Assembly: GCA_030145625.1 (NCBI GenBank)
Contig: JAQYVF010000017.1
Coordinates: 1-64,000, forward strand
Direction of reading: 5' to 3'
Origin: Desulfocapsa sp.
GTDB taxonomy: Bacteria; Desulfobacterota; Desulfobulbia; Desulfobulbales; Desulfocapsaceae
DNA length: 64,000 nucleotides
Shown here piece by piece: positions 34,080 through 43,410 of the stretch (position 1 is the first letter of the stretch; each line of letters starts with the position of its first letter). A program made the translations under genes and the position numbers. The notes under the pieces are model-generated. The model was not told the DNA's origin. It did not search any database and worked only from the letters and a program-made list of their open reading frames with translations.

Positions 34080-37000
34080 AAAAAATATTCATATACATAA
34101 TGTTTACATTATGCCTGGGATTTTTACTCGAATCACCCTGCTCAACAGTCCTGGCAGAAGACACAGACATAGGTCCATCCTTGAGAAAGCTGCCTTCTGT
34201 GGCCCCGCAAGTCAACCTGTTGTCCGTGTCATCAGCACCAGGCTATTGCTCGTCTTCCGGTGGAAGTCATGCATATGAATACATCGAGGATGCGTACTAT
34301 ACCCAAATGACAGATGATACGATTTCAATAACAGTTGAAATCTACATCGCCAATCCGGATGCCTGCGTCACCGGCGAGGAATGTCCACAGTATGACAACA
34401 GTCCGGAGTATATCAACGCCTGGGTAGACTGGAACGGCGACAGTGTCTTTGAGGAAAGTGAAAGGGTTCTGAATGTAGATCTTACCGGTTATCTTGGCAT
34501 CAACTACTATGGAACCATGTCTACTAGCACCATAGTAAGCGTTCCGGAAGATGCCGTTGATATGACCTATATGCGGGTAAATCTCGGCTGGGACTTTGAC
34601 CCCAACGACCCCTGCGAAGTGTCCTGGACATGGGGTGATATCGTGGACAGGGTTGTCTCACCGCGGATCGCTGTCCCGAATATCAGCGAGATACTCGTTA
34701 CCGGAATCCCGGAGGCCTTAAATCCCATGACCAGTGACACTTCTGTGGCCGGCTCCGAGAAAGTGGAACTGGAGGCTGTAGTAGATGAAGCGGTGGGCTA
34801 TACCGTAACCGACATAAGCTGGTCCGGCGATATTGTGGCCGGCACCGGCAATCCATACGAATACATCCCCCCAGCCGGCAGTCACGGCATGAAATATGTC
34901 ATGTGCGCTATCACCTACGAGGACGATACGACGTCTGAGACCTGGACAGATACGAGAGGCCGTAATTTCAAACTCTTTTTCCCAAAAGCAGGAAACGATG
35001 ACGGGGATAGCGAACCTAACTGGTTTGAGTACTGGACGGCTGATGAGGCCGTACCCAATATTGATCTTTTTCTGTATGATCCCACCGCAACCTGGTACGG
35101 CTGCTACTGTTCCGGGAAACTGTACCTTGGCAGCAGTGCCGCAAATCAACACTATGGCAGTGCAATTGTCTTGACCGGCACCTTTTGGGGTACAGAAAGC
35201 TTCGGCGGACCGACTGTCAAAGGAGTAGACAGCGCAGCAGAGATAATTGGCCATGAAATGTATCACCTGTGGGTCAGAGATCAATGGCAAAGCGGCGGAG
35301 AATTCTATGGCGAAGATGATTCCGATGAGGGTGTCCCATGCGATACCTGCGATGATAATCTGTCCGATGACTATGAAGAAAACACGTCACACACAGATGC
35401 TGAAGACATGACCGATACCTATGACCTGGAGCACCTGAAACACTCAACTTACGAGAAATACGGAGACAATGAATACATGGCCATGAGAACCGGAGACGGT
35501 TCCCGGGGCATTGAGATCAGAGACTGGGCCAACCCCGGCAAACAGTCGGACCCGCCTTACGGCTGCCATTCACTGGGCGATTTCGGCCCGGTTCATGCTG
35601 ACCTTACAGGATATGTCACCGATATCGGCGTCGACGAGGATGGTGACGGATTATATGATTATCTGCACGTCAAGGCAGAACTCAATGTAAGCGTGGGGGT
35701 TATCTTTAAAGTTTATGCCCGGCTCATGGATCAGAGTTCAAACGAGATCACCTGGATAAGAAAAGATTTTATCCTCTATCCCGGAACCCACCTCCTCGAC
35801 CTTGATTTTGACGGGGAGGCCATTCGTGAAGCAGGTGTTAACGGACCGTACAAAATCCTTATCGTAGTCAATGATGACGAAGGTATGGATGTCGATGATA
35901 TGCTCGCTTCATACAACACGGCAGCATACGGATATGAGGAGTTTGAAGCCAAAGAGGCATATTTTGCAAGCACTTACACGGATAATGGAGTGGACGATAA
36001 TGCCAATGGGACATTCGACACCCTGAGAATAGGTGCGAATGTACAGGTTAACACTGCAAAGACCTACATGGTCGAAGCCGGACTCTATGACAGTCTTGGC
36101 AAGGCCATAGAAATGGTTAGTACGTCCATGGCCTTAGGTGCAGGTCTGCAAACAATAAACCTTGACTTTGATGGACAGAAAATCAGAAGAAACCGCGTTG
36201 ATGGCCCATATTTCCTCAAGTATTTAAGTCTCAGCGGCAGCCCGCAAATTGACTTTGTCCTTGATGCATATAGCACCAATTCCTACAACTTCACTCAGTT
36301 TGAGCAAACAGATGCAATGTTTACCGGCACCTATTCAGACTGGGGGAAAGACACAGACTCGGACACCTATTACAACTACCTTACCGTGGCAGTCGACCTT
36401 GATGTCCAGGTAGCCGGAAACTACAGCCTGACCGGCTGGCTTTACGACACCAGCGGCAAGATTGTTCAGGTAAGTTCATCCGCTTTACTGGGAACCGGGC
36501 CTCAAACCATGGAGTTGGATTTTGAGGGAACCAGTATTTATCTCAATGGAGTCGACGGACCGTATTATGTGAAGTACCTGACCCTGTACAACAATTCAGG
36601 TACGCTCATGGATACAATTAATGATGCCTACACAACCGCTCCATACAACTATACCGATTTCCAGAGACCGTTAGTCGGCCTGACCGGAATCTATGATGAT
36701 TTTGGTTCAAACGTCGATACAGATGGAAAATTCGGCAGCCTGAGCGTTGAGCTGGGAGTATTCCTGGCCAATTCCGGCTATTGTGTTGCCAAGGCAAGGC
36801 TGACAGACGGTGACCAGAAAGAGATCGTCTGGGCCGAAAAGATAGTCTCATTCACCTCTGCCGGCGCAGGAACCATTCAGCTGGATTTCGACGGCGAGGC
36901 CATCTATGACAATGGTGCTGACGGACCATATTTCCTACGGGATGTCTATATCTATCATACAGGCGACCCGATGCAGCCGGCATATCTGCATGAGGCCTAC

Positions 37001-37675
37001 ACAACCACCGAATACGGGTTCTGTGACTTCGGCCCTTGTCCGCCGGAGGCAGATGCCGGACCCGACCAAACCGTACCTATCGGCCCTGCCTGCCTGGCAT
37101 CGGTTGAACTTGACGGATCCACATCCTCTGACCCTGACGAAGACCAACTGTTGTCTTACAACTGGACCTGGGATGTGCTTGGAGTACCGCAGTCAGCTTC
37201 TGGCGAGAATCCAACCATTGAACTGCCGTTGGGTATTCACACCGTAACCCTGGTTGTCAATAACGGGATCATGGATTCTGAGCCCGATACTGTTATCATA
37301 ACCGTGATTGACAGCACAGCACCGAGTATCAGCGTTACAGCAACTCCGGACAGATTATGGCCGCCAAATCACAAGATGCATTCTGTGTCCATGGCGGTAA
37401 CGGTCCAAGACTCTTGTGATCCGGCGCCTGAAGTACTCCTCACCTCGGTTGTAAGCGACGAACCTGATGAGAATCCTTCAGGAAAGGATGGCAATACCAT
37501 AAATGATATTCAGGATGCCGACATCGGAACTGAGGACTATGAAATTTCCCTCAGATCGGAGCGAGATGAAGAAGAGGACGGCCGCACCTATACCATTACC
37601 TACATGACCATTGACAGCTCCAGCAATACCGCTGCTGCCAGTGCTGTGGTAACGGTACCGCTCCATAACAATTAA
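34076..37675 (+). CDS. Large secreted HExxH protein with GEVED-like, repeat and PKD domains
   Basis: A 1199-residue exported protein; the ATG at 34076 has an AGGAGG ribosome-binding site. The signal peptide is about 1-27. A GEVED-like domain (about 55-195) is seen in CSSSGGSHAYEYIED and YINAWVDWNGDSVFEE. A central region contains a zinc-protease-type motif IIGHEMYHLW (HEMYH at about 393-397). Four tandem repeats of about 120 residues follow (about 505-985), each with a DxDxDG-like calcium loop and ending 'LDFDGExIxxNGVDGPY'. A PKD-like domain (GPDQTVPIGPAC, ELDGSTSSDPDEDQLLSYNW) and a C-terminal HYR-like module close the protein. It is likely to be a surface or extracellular protease or adhesin. 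The third zinc ligand is not certain. Confidence 0.8.
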   Translation: MKKIFIYIMFTLCLGFLLESPCSTVLAEDTDIGPSLRKLPSVAPQVNLLSVSSAPGYCSSSGGSHAYEYIEDAYYTQMTDDTISITVEIYIANPDACVTGEECPQYDNSPEYINAWVDWNGDSVFEESERVLNVDLTGYLGINYYGTMSTSTIVSVPEDAVDMTYMRVNLGWDFDPNDPCEVSWTWGDIVDRVVSPRIAVPNISEILVTGIPEALNPMTSDTSVAGSEKVELEAVVDEAVGYTVTDISWSGDIVAGTGNPYEYIPPAGSHGMKYVMCAITYEDDTTSETWTDTRGRNFKLFFPKAGNDDGDSEPNWFEYWTADEAVPNIDLFLYDPTATWYGCYCSGKLYLGSSAANQHYGSAIVLTGTFWGTESFGGPTVKGVDSAAEIIGHEMYHLWVRDQWQSGGEFYGEDDSDEGVPCDTCDDNLSDDYEENTSHTDAEDMTDTYDLEHLKHSTYEKYGDNEYMAMRTGDGSRGIEIRDWANPGKQSDPPYGCHSLGDFGPVHADLTGYVTDIGVDEDGDGLYDYLHVKAELNVSVGVIFKVYARLMDQSSNEITWIRKDFILYPGTHLLDLDFDGEAIREAGVNGPYKILIVVNDDEGMDVDDMLASYNTAAYGYEEFEAKEAYFASTYTDNGVDDNANGTFDTLRIGANVQVNTAKTYMVEAGLYDSLGKAIEMVSTSMALGAGLQTINLDFDGQKIRRNRVDGPYFLKYLSLSGSPQIDFVLDAYSTNSYNFTQFEQTDAMFTGTYSDWGKDTDSDTYYNYLTVAVDLDVQVAGNYSLTGWLYDTSGKIVQVSSSALLGTGPQTMELDFEGTSIYLNGVDGPYYVKYLTLYNNSGTLMDTINDAYTTAPYNYTDFQRPLVGLTGIYDDFGSNVDTDGKFGSLSVELGVFLANSGYCVAKARLTDGDQKEIVWAEKIVSFTSAGAGTIQLDFDGEAIYDNGADGPYFLRDVYIYHTGDPMQPAYLHEAYTTTEYGFCDFGPCPPEADAGPDQTVPIGPACLASVELDGSTSSDPDEDQLLSYNWTWDVLGVPQSASGENPTIELPLGIHTVTLVVNNGIMDSEPDTVIITVIDSTAPSISVTATPDRLWPPNHKMHSVSMAVTVQDSCDPAPEVLLTSVVSDEPDENPSGKDGNTINDIQDADIGTEDYEISLRSERDEEEDGRTYTITYMTIDSSSNTAAASAVVTVPLHNN

Positions 37676-37700
37676 CCTTTTACAAGTCTGGCAGTTTCAA

Positions 37701-37733
37701 AGGCAGGGTCATAAATGGCCCTGCCTTTTTTAT
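37701..37733 (+). terminator. Rho-independent terminator of the secreted-protein operon
   Basis: The stem AGGCAGGG/CCCTGCCT with loop TCATAAATGG is followed by TTTTTATT, 26 bases after the stop of the large secreted protein. Confidence 0.92.
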
Positions 37734-37754
37734 TCAGACGGATAAAAATACCAT

Positions 37755-38173
37755 CCTCGGATAGTGGTGCCGGAGTGGGAAATACAATATTGGCGAGTGG
37801 CTCAAAAGGGATATACATCGGCTTTTCCAGTGACAATAATTCGGTGCAGGAAAACATGATAGGGACAGATGGAACGCATAACTGGGGCAATTCCAATAAC
37901 GGCATATCTCTATGGGACGTGGCAGGTACCGTAATTTATAGAAATGAGATTGCATTTAACAATAGTGGCTCTTCACCCGACTACGGCGGTATCCTCATTC
38001 AGACTGCCGGCTCAATAAGCAATAGAATAAGCGAAAACTCCATTCACGACAATGAAGGCCTGGGCATTACCCTCCTGAGCAGTGCCAATGGATCAATTTC
38101 GCCTCCGGTTCTTTCCATAGTTGGAAAAAATTACGCCTTCAGCAGTAAAGGATTTCTGCCGAAACCGGTCTGA
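37755..38173 (+). pseudogene. Right-handed beta-helix protein fragment
   Basis: About 135 residues of NosD/pectate-lyase-like beta-helix rungs (GIYIGFSSDNNSVQENMIG, GISLWDVAGTVIYRNEIA, NRISENSIHDNEGLGI). The nominal ATG lies inside the preceding terminator and there is no signal peptide, so this is an internal piece of a larger secreted protein. It ends at a REP-like element at 38175. Confidence 0.65.
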
Positions 38174-38174
38174 A

Positions 38175-38200
38175 GTAGGAGCGGTTTCAACCGCGAACGG
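38175..38200 (+). repeat. REP-like palindrome (GTAGGAGCGG class)
   Basis: GTAGGAGCGGTTTC followed by AACCGCGAACGG forms a GCGGTT/AACCGC hairpin. It closely resembles the well-known GTAGGAGCGG-type REP sequences of gammaproteobacteria, and sits two bases after the broken beta-helix frame. Confidence 0.55.
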
Positions 38201-38361
38201 CCACCCCACACTACGCAAACCAACAAGTGATTGTGCCAGCTCCTTGTATTCCAGCTGGTCGCCAGCCCCTGAAGTTAAGGTACTACTCTCTCACATCTTC
38301 AGACTATAGGGAGGATATCACTCTTTCTGAATGAAACGGCAAAAAAACACCCTCTCTTTGC

Positions 38362-38514
38362 TTACCCGTCCTCATCAGCACAACCACAATTTTCACGCTC
38401 CAGGAAACAAGGAGGACATAGCAGCATGCCTGTTTCCTCATCAAAAATGAACTCAGAAGTTACAACCTCCTGGCCACATTGATCACATGTAGTTAGCTCT
38501 TCATCGACGCTCAT
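38362..38514 (-). CDS. Small zinc-ribbon protein, 50 aa
   Basis: A 50-residue acidic protein with two CxxC pairs (CDQC at 10-13, CPPC at 33-36) and a trailing CGC, likely to fold as a single zinc ribbon. Its ATG overlaps the stop of the EamA transporter by 4 bp (ATGA at 38511-38514), giving coupled translation. A longer in-frame extension reads back through the transporter gene and is rejected. The function is unknown. Confidence 0.7.
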   Translation of the reverse strand: MSVDEELTTCDQCGQEVVTSEFIFDEETGMLLCPPCFLERENCGCADEDG

Positions 38515-39449
38515 GTTTTCCCCCAATTTGCCAGGCGAATACCAAAAAGGGCCACACAAATCCCCACGATCTGAATGATCACCAGGCTCTGCCCCAAAAA
38601 GAGATGCCCCCATATATTGGTCAGTAGTGGCTGGAGGAGTAACATAGTAGAAGCCACAGCCACCGGTACCTTTCTTAAGGCAGTGACAATAACCCACCAA
38701 CCCACCACGGACGAGATCAAGGCATGGATCATGAGTATAATAATAGCCCGGCAATCAGGGAGTATCAAGCCATCCTCTATGAGGGTTGGCCCTAACAGAA
38801 AAAGAGACGTAAAAACGGCCAGCCAAAACAGAGTTTGCTGAGAGGTTATTTTAAACTGCTCCAGATATTTCAGGAGAATAATGAAAACAGAATAGGTTAA
38901 CGCAGTAAAAATGCCGCAGACAACGCCCAACAGGACATTACTCCCCAGGGGGTTTATCAAAGTCAGCATGGCTATGCCGACCAGAGCCAGAACAACCCCG
39001 GGCCAAAACATTTTTTTCAGGCGATCACCAAAGAGAAAAACAGCAAGGAGGGAGACGAAAACCACTTGCAGGTTGCCGATCAGGGTGGCTGGTCCGGCAC
39101 CGATATACATAATAGCCCGGTGCCAGGCCCAAAGATCAATGGCAAAAAAGAGGCCAAGAGCCACCAGGATGATAGGGCCGTTAAGCCTCTGCACAAGAGG
39201 AGTCACCCACCCTACCCGGCAGACAAACTCACCATCTTCTTTCATTGGCATTGGAGCAAAAGGCCGGGTAAAACCGTATGGAATGAGCCAGAACAGAGCA
39301 GCAAAAAAATTACGGTAAAAGGCGGCCTGAGTGGGCGGCACCCCGGCTAGAGTAACAAGAATCGCTGAGGTGGAAATGCAGCAGACACCAAAAATAAGAA
39401 GCAGATACCATTTCATAAAATGTATTTGTGCAGACCTGGCCTGACACAT
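38511..39449 (-). CDS. EamA/DMT family transporter
   Basis: An inner-membrane exporter-like protein of about 312 residues with ten predicted transmembrane helices in two EamA repeats. The first repeat begins with WYLLLIFGVCCISTSAILV and contains PPTQAAFYRNFFAALFWLIPY. The second contains SVVGWWVIVTALRKVPVAVAS and ends with WGHLFLGQSLVIIQIVGICV. Substrates of this family range from amino acids to metabolites and cannot be assigned. The start is ambiguous: 39449 has GGGGA close upstream, 39416 starts at MKWYLL without a clear site, and 39500 would lie 3 bp from the radical SAM remnant. A 50-residue zinc-ribbon gene is translationally coupled downstream. Confidence 0.85.
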   Translation of the reverse strand: MCQARSAQIHFMKWYLLLIFGVCCISTSAILVTLAGVPPTQAAFYRNFFAALFWLIPYGFTRPFAPMPMKEDGEFVCRVGWVTPLVQRLNGPIILVALGLFFAIDLWAWHRAIMYIGAGPATLIGNLQVVFVSLLAVFLFGDRLKKMFWPGVVLALVGIAMLTLINPLGSNVLLGVVCGIFTALTYSVFIILLKYLEQFKITSQQTLFWLAVFTSLFLLGPTLIEDGLILPDCRAIIILMIHALISSVVGWWVIVTALRKVPVAVASTMLLLQPLLTNIWGHLFLGQSLVIIQIVGICVALFGIRLANWGKT

Positions 39450-39503
39450 TTCCCCTTTTACCACTTGTTGCATTTTGAATGTCAGAACGGTCAGTTGCAC
39501 CCA

Positions 39504-40613
39504 TCAAAAACCATCGAGTTTGGCGCAAGCCATACATGCATGAGGTGGTGGATGCATCGACAAATACTGTGTGATCGCTTCTACCGCAGCATCGAGTTCA
39601 GCGCTCCCGTCAAGCGAATAGCTGATTCCTGTAAGCTTGCGGTCATGGTAATCCTTTCTTTTCCTGAATGTATCACGAAATTGACGACATTTCGGATCCT
39701 CCCAGATATCAACCAAACTAAGATTCCGCACATTTCCAAAACTGAGCGGTTTCTGCCGAATCTTCAGATCCTTATGATACCAGGTCACCTCTTGCTCTAT
39801 AGGTGGATAGAGAAATACGCAAGGAGAAACGTCGCCACCAGCACTGATGAACAAGCTATTGAGGGGATTTATATCACAGAACGGAGTAAGTGTTTGATGG
39901 AACGGTTTGAGATCCAGCCGCATTTTACTGAAAAGTGCCCTTACCTGAGTCTGCACTCGTAACAGCTGATACCGTCGAACCTCATGCGTTGACATCATGA
40001 ACTGCAATTTTTGCTGGGAACGGCAACCTGATTGCGTAAGATGTACTGCGACAAAGGCATCAACTCCGTTTTTACGACACCAGGAGACAGCACTCGGTAT
40101 TTCGGATACTGTCTCCGGGGTGAGCAGATAGCTCACAGCAACGCATGGTAAAGGAGTGCCACGGGATATTTTTGCAGCAATAAAAGTACGGATTGCCTTT
40201 TGAAGAAGTGCGAAGCTACCGATTCCACGAAGGCTGTCCTGAGTGGAACCACTGTTTCCCGCAATGGAAAAAGTTAGCCCATCAAGACCTGAGTCGACAA
40301 GAGAGTCAGCCACCGTTTTGTGCATGACAGTACCATTAATGGTGAAACTAACGATAGCGCCAGAGGTCTTCAGTTGTCTTATATGGGAGAGCGTGTCAGG
40401 GTAGAGTAGCGGTTAACCCCATCCCTGCAAATGAACAGATATCTTGGCAGGAAGTTGAGAAAGGATGTGGCTGAAAAGCCGTTTGTTCATATCTCGTTCC
40501 TGCCAAACATTGCCATATGCAGGTTTTAGACAAGTGACACAATCCAAATTGCAGCGACTGGTAGTCTCAATCTGGATGGAGTGCAGTTCGCTTATGCTCT
40601 TTGGCTCCAGGGA
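39504..40613 (-). pseudogene. Radical SAM/SPASM protein broken by one stop codon
   Basis: Reading the minus strand from 40613, a radical SAM start region is visible (HSIQIETTSRCNLDCVTC, the CxxxCxxC [4Fe-4S] motif). It runs to a TAA at 40413-40415, exactly where relatives have the glutamate of the 'GGGEP' motif (here GWG-stop-PLLYP). The same frame then continues intact to 39504 through LTFSIAGNSGS, CDINPLNSLFISAGGDVSPC and a C-terminal SPASM-like ending (HACMACAKLDGF). A downstream ATG at 40325 could still give a 273-residue C-terminal protein without the cluster. No start codon is evident at the 5' end. The remainder is otherwise well preserved, so the stop may be recent or a sequencing error. 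Confidence 0.75.
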
Positions 40614-40619
40614 CTATTT

Positions 40620-40821
40620 GAAACAGAGCGACCTGGATCAACTGACCAGGTGCTCGCCTTTTTCCTCCTTCCTAAACTACCTAGCCTACGATTCGGAAAT
40701 GGAAATATACCTGAATCAGGATTCCACGCTGGGCATGATGTGGGAGTGTTTACCGGTGATTTATGCCCTGGAAGAGGAGAGCAGTTGGAAAATGTACTGG
40801 ATTTCCATGGCCCGGACCTGA
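40620..40821 (+). pseudogene. TraC/VirB4-like conjugation ATPase N-terminal fragment
   Basis: About 50 residues (FSSFLNYLAYDSEMEIYLNQ, then DSTLGMMWECLPVIYA) match the N-terminal region of F-type TraC-like ATPases, which open with a 'LPYLAYDxExxIYxNxDxTLGFxWExxP' pattern. It then loses frame. The upstream part of the open frame overlaps the radical SAM remnant and is not coding. It suggests that a conjugative or integrative element once lay here. Confidence 0.45.
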
Positions 40822-41064
40822 GTGGGCCACTCCATTACTTGAGCAAACCCTATCGTGAGGCGTTTTACAGGGTGCGTCATGAGCACGGGTTTACCACCTC
40901 CATTTGATGATTCCTTCTGTCATCAACCGACCCAAGCCGAAGCGGTGCTATAAATTCTGGAAGAAAACTGACCAAGGATTATTGATGACCAACACCCGGC
41001 CCTGGTATCGATTCTGGTGCAAGGAGGCATGGAGGCGGCCGCTCCTGGCAAAAACCACCCGCTG

Positions 41065-41319
41065 TCAGAAAAACCGATAGATGACTGCGGTAACCGAGCC
41101 CAGAGGAGGGCCACGGGGGTTGAGGAGGAGCGACAGGATGTACATGACCACGTTGACGGTTATGAGCTGCCTGATCAGGGCCTCGGGGTCGCGTCGGACG
41201 ATGCCGATCAGGTTGTTCTTCCATCAGGAACCGAGGGAGCGGATACCGCAATAAGGACAGCTCGGTTCATCTCTGCTGATCAGTCTGCGGCAGTTGAGGC
41301 AGAGGAGGGATTTTTTTTT
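41065..41319 (-). pseudogene. Rhomboid protease N-terminal fragment with a stop codon
   Basis: The minus strand reads a zinc-ribbon opening (KKSLLCLNCRRLISRDEP, CPYCGIRSLGS) typical of rhomboid intramembrane proteases of this group. An in-frame TGA at 41224-41226 follows, then WKNNLIGIVRRDPEALIRQL and the first membrane helix (LITVNVVMYILSLLLNPRG), ending at another stop. The catalytic helices are missing. Confidence 0.6.
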
Positions 41320-41853
41320 GCTGTGGACATGGGTTGTGCCTCCCGACAGGGGTGATGTGTTCTCTTTTTTCTTCGCTCGCTTTCGTCTCAAGGGAGATAC
41401 CCACGACAACTGGGTCTCGTGCCAGCAGCCTCTGCCGGAGATGGTGCAGCCATGAGTGTTTCTCAACGATGACAAGGTAAGGCATTCGCTCTTCGAACGC
41501 CAGAAAAAGCTGCTTCTTCGGATAGCGCCATTGACTCGTCCGTTATTCAACCGTTCGCAATCGGTCGCGATCACCGTACCGGGCAACGGGTCCTGCGGAG
41601 AGGGGATTCACAGTTGTTTTTTAACTTCTTTTCCTATAGACTTAATTGATCCCATCCGGACCCTGGCTCCCTCCTATACAACAACGGTTTACCCGGTGGA
41701 CATTGATCCCACCACCCCGCTTAACATCCTGATCAGTAACAAATATTTTGGCGTCAGCGATATGTGGGAAGGAGCCGAGTAATAGAAAGCAATTGAATCA
41801 CTCGAGGGCAAGAAATCCGGCCCTTCTTTGCAGCCTCAACAGGAGGAAAAACA
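41320..41853. other. Remnant-rich stretch, unassigned
   Basis: Contains open frames on both strands but none with a clear family. The rightward frame ending at 41782 finishes with a plausible protein tail (TTVYPVDIDPTTPLNILISN then KYFGVSDMWEGAE), which may be the 3' end of a lost gene. The base composition is more GC-rich than that of the neighbours. Confidence 0.35.
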
Positions 41854-42570
41854 ATGGAGAAATTCGATAAGGGAACCCTGGTCGACTATGACGGCGCCAA
41901 AGGCGTCTATGTGGCCTACAAGGGGCGAGTCTATGATGTGAGCGGCAGCAAGTTGTGGAAGACGGGGGAACACATGAAGCGCCATCATGCCGGCACCGAC
42001 CTCACCTCGGAATTGGCAGGCGCCCCCCATGGCCCGGAGATGCTGGAACGTTTTCCCCAAGTGGGTGTGCTGCTGGAGACCGGGGAAAGGACAGAGGCGG
42101 AACCCCATCTGCCTGCCTGGTTGGCATGGTTGTTTCAGCGCTTGCCCATGCTGGAGCGCCATCCCCATCCGATGCTGGTCCACTTCCCCATCGCCTTCCT
42201 GTCCGCAGCCCCGATGTTCGCCCTGCTGTTTCTCTTGACCGGCTGGCCGGGTTTTGACGTCACCACCCTCTGTTGCCTGGGGAGTGGTGTCCTGATGATA
42301 CCCTTTGCCGTGGCCACCGGATTTCTGACCTGGTGGGTAAATTATATGGCCCAGCCCATGCTGGCGGTCCGCATCAAGATAGGAGCATCAGCCTGCCTCT
42401 TTCTCCTCGGTTGCGCTGTTTTTTTCTGGCGACTCGCTACACCGGATCTTCTCCTCACTCCGGGCACGACCAGGACCCTGTATCTCCTGCTCCTCTGTTC
42501 TCTCATCCCACTGGTGGCCACCCTCGGCTGGTTCGGCGCCAGCATCACCTTTCCTGTGCGAAAAGATTGA
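41854..42570 (+). CDS. Cytochrome b5-like domain fused to DUF2231 membrane domain
   Basis: A 238-residue protein with an AGGAGG ribosome-binding site. The N-terminal cytochrome b5-like haem/steroid-binding domain (about 1-75) shows KGRVYDVSGSKLWKTGEH, HHAGTDLT and APHGPEMLERFPQVGVL, with the candidate haem histidines in HHAG and PHG. The C-terminal DUF2231-type membrane domain (about 95-235) starts with HPHPMLVHFPIAFLSAAP, whose histidines may also bind haem, and has four transmembrane helices. It is probably involved in membrane redox chemistry. The gene is intact although embedded in a remnant-rich, GC-rich zone, which suggests it arrived by transfer or escaped local decay. Confidence 0.85.
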   Translation: MEKFDKGTLVDYDGAKGVYVAYKGRVYDVSGSKLWKTGEHMKRHHAGTDLTSELAGAPHGPEMLERFPQVGVLLETGERTEAEPHLPAWLAWLFQRLPMLERHPHPMLVHFPIAFLSAAPMFALLFLLTGWPGFDVTTLCCLGSGVLMIPFAVATGFLTWWVNYMAQPMLAVRIKIGASACLFLLGCAVFFWRLATPDLLLTPGTTRTLYLLLLCSLIPLVATLGWFGASITFPVRKD

Positions 42571-43410
42571 TGATGTTCTGACGGGTCGTGGTGCTACCGA
42601 GAACTCCCGAGCCCCTCCCCTTTGCGTCTCCGGAAGTTGCTCCGGGACGCATAAAGGGCCTGGGTCTCATATTTACGATTTGAGGGTACCTTGAATCTAC
42701 CATGGTCGGCAGGAACATGGTCCAGGCAAACTGACCGGGAATCCCGCTGAGCACCCAGATCGTCTTGCCGTAGCTGCCTTCCTCGGCGCTGAAAAACAGC
42801 TTGTTGTTCATGTCTATAGGATAACTCAGGTTACTGGCCCGACTTGCTGCCGGCGAGTCGTACACCTGCGCCATGTTGGCTTCGCGCCCATCACTTGGTG
42901 GAGAAAGACAAGAAGGCTATCTGGCCGCAGCCTCGGAGTCTTTGCTTACCTACTCAGCTTTGAAAGGAGCTTGCGATTATACAAGAAGAATTTACGCGGG
43001 ATTATCGGAATAGTAAAAATTCCTTTTTATTTTTTCCATAAACAAATTTCATTTCCATGAAAAGATAGTTATAGTGTCTTGTTTTTCATTTCAGTCTGTG
43101 ATCACAGGATATTGCTCCTGTTCCATTTCGGGCCTTATTTGCTGAGGGTTTTGCCATGGAAAACCGCTTCCTTCCCTCTCCGATCACCTTCTGATGAACT
43201 GCGGTCGCCCCCGGATAAAGCCAACATGATCAATGACCTACCTGCTTTCTCCTTCCGATATTTTCTCCATAATCCAGGGCATTTCTGGGGCTACTGATAA
43301 GCTGCAGCCGAAATGACGTTGCCGCGGCATTGTTGCTGGCTGTAAGCAGTGATGGCCAGACAAATCGATCCAACCAACTGGAAGAAAGTCATCATTTATT
43401 TGATAAGCGT
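42571..43410. other. Intergenic region with a possible protein remnant
   Basis: On the minus strand, 42680-42850 reads DMNNKLFFSAEEGSYGKTIW, reminiscent of ELWxxDGT-repeat secreted proteins, without start or continuation; this is a weak remnant call. The remaining 500 bp up to the hybrid kinase shows no gene, and presumably carries its promoter. Confidence 0.35.

Noticed and set aside
40465-40619. Rightward frame upstream of the TraC-like piece
   Set aside because: It is antisense to the radical SAM motif region, whose codons match the family. Only the part after about 40620 resembles TraC.
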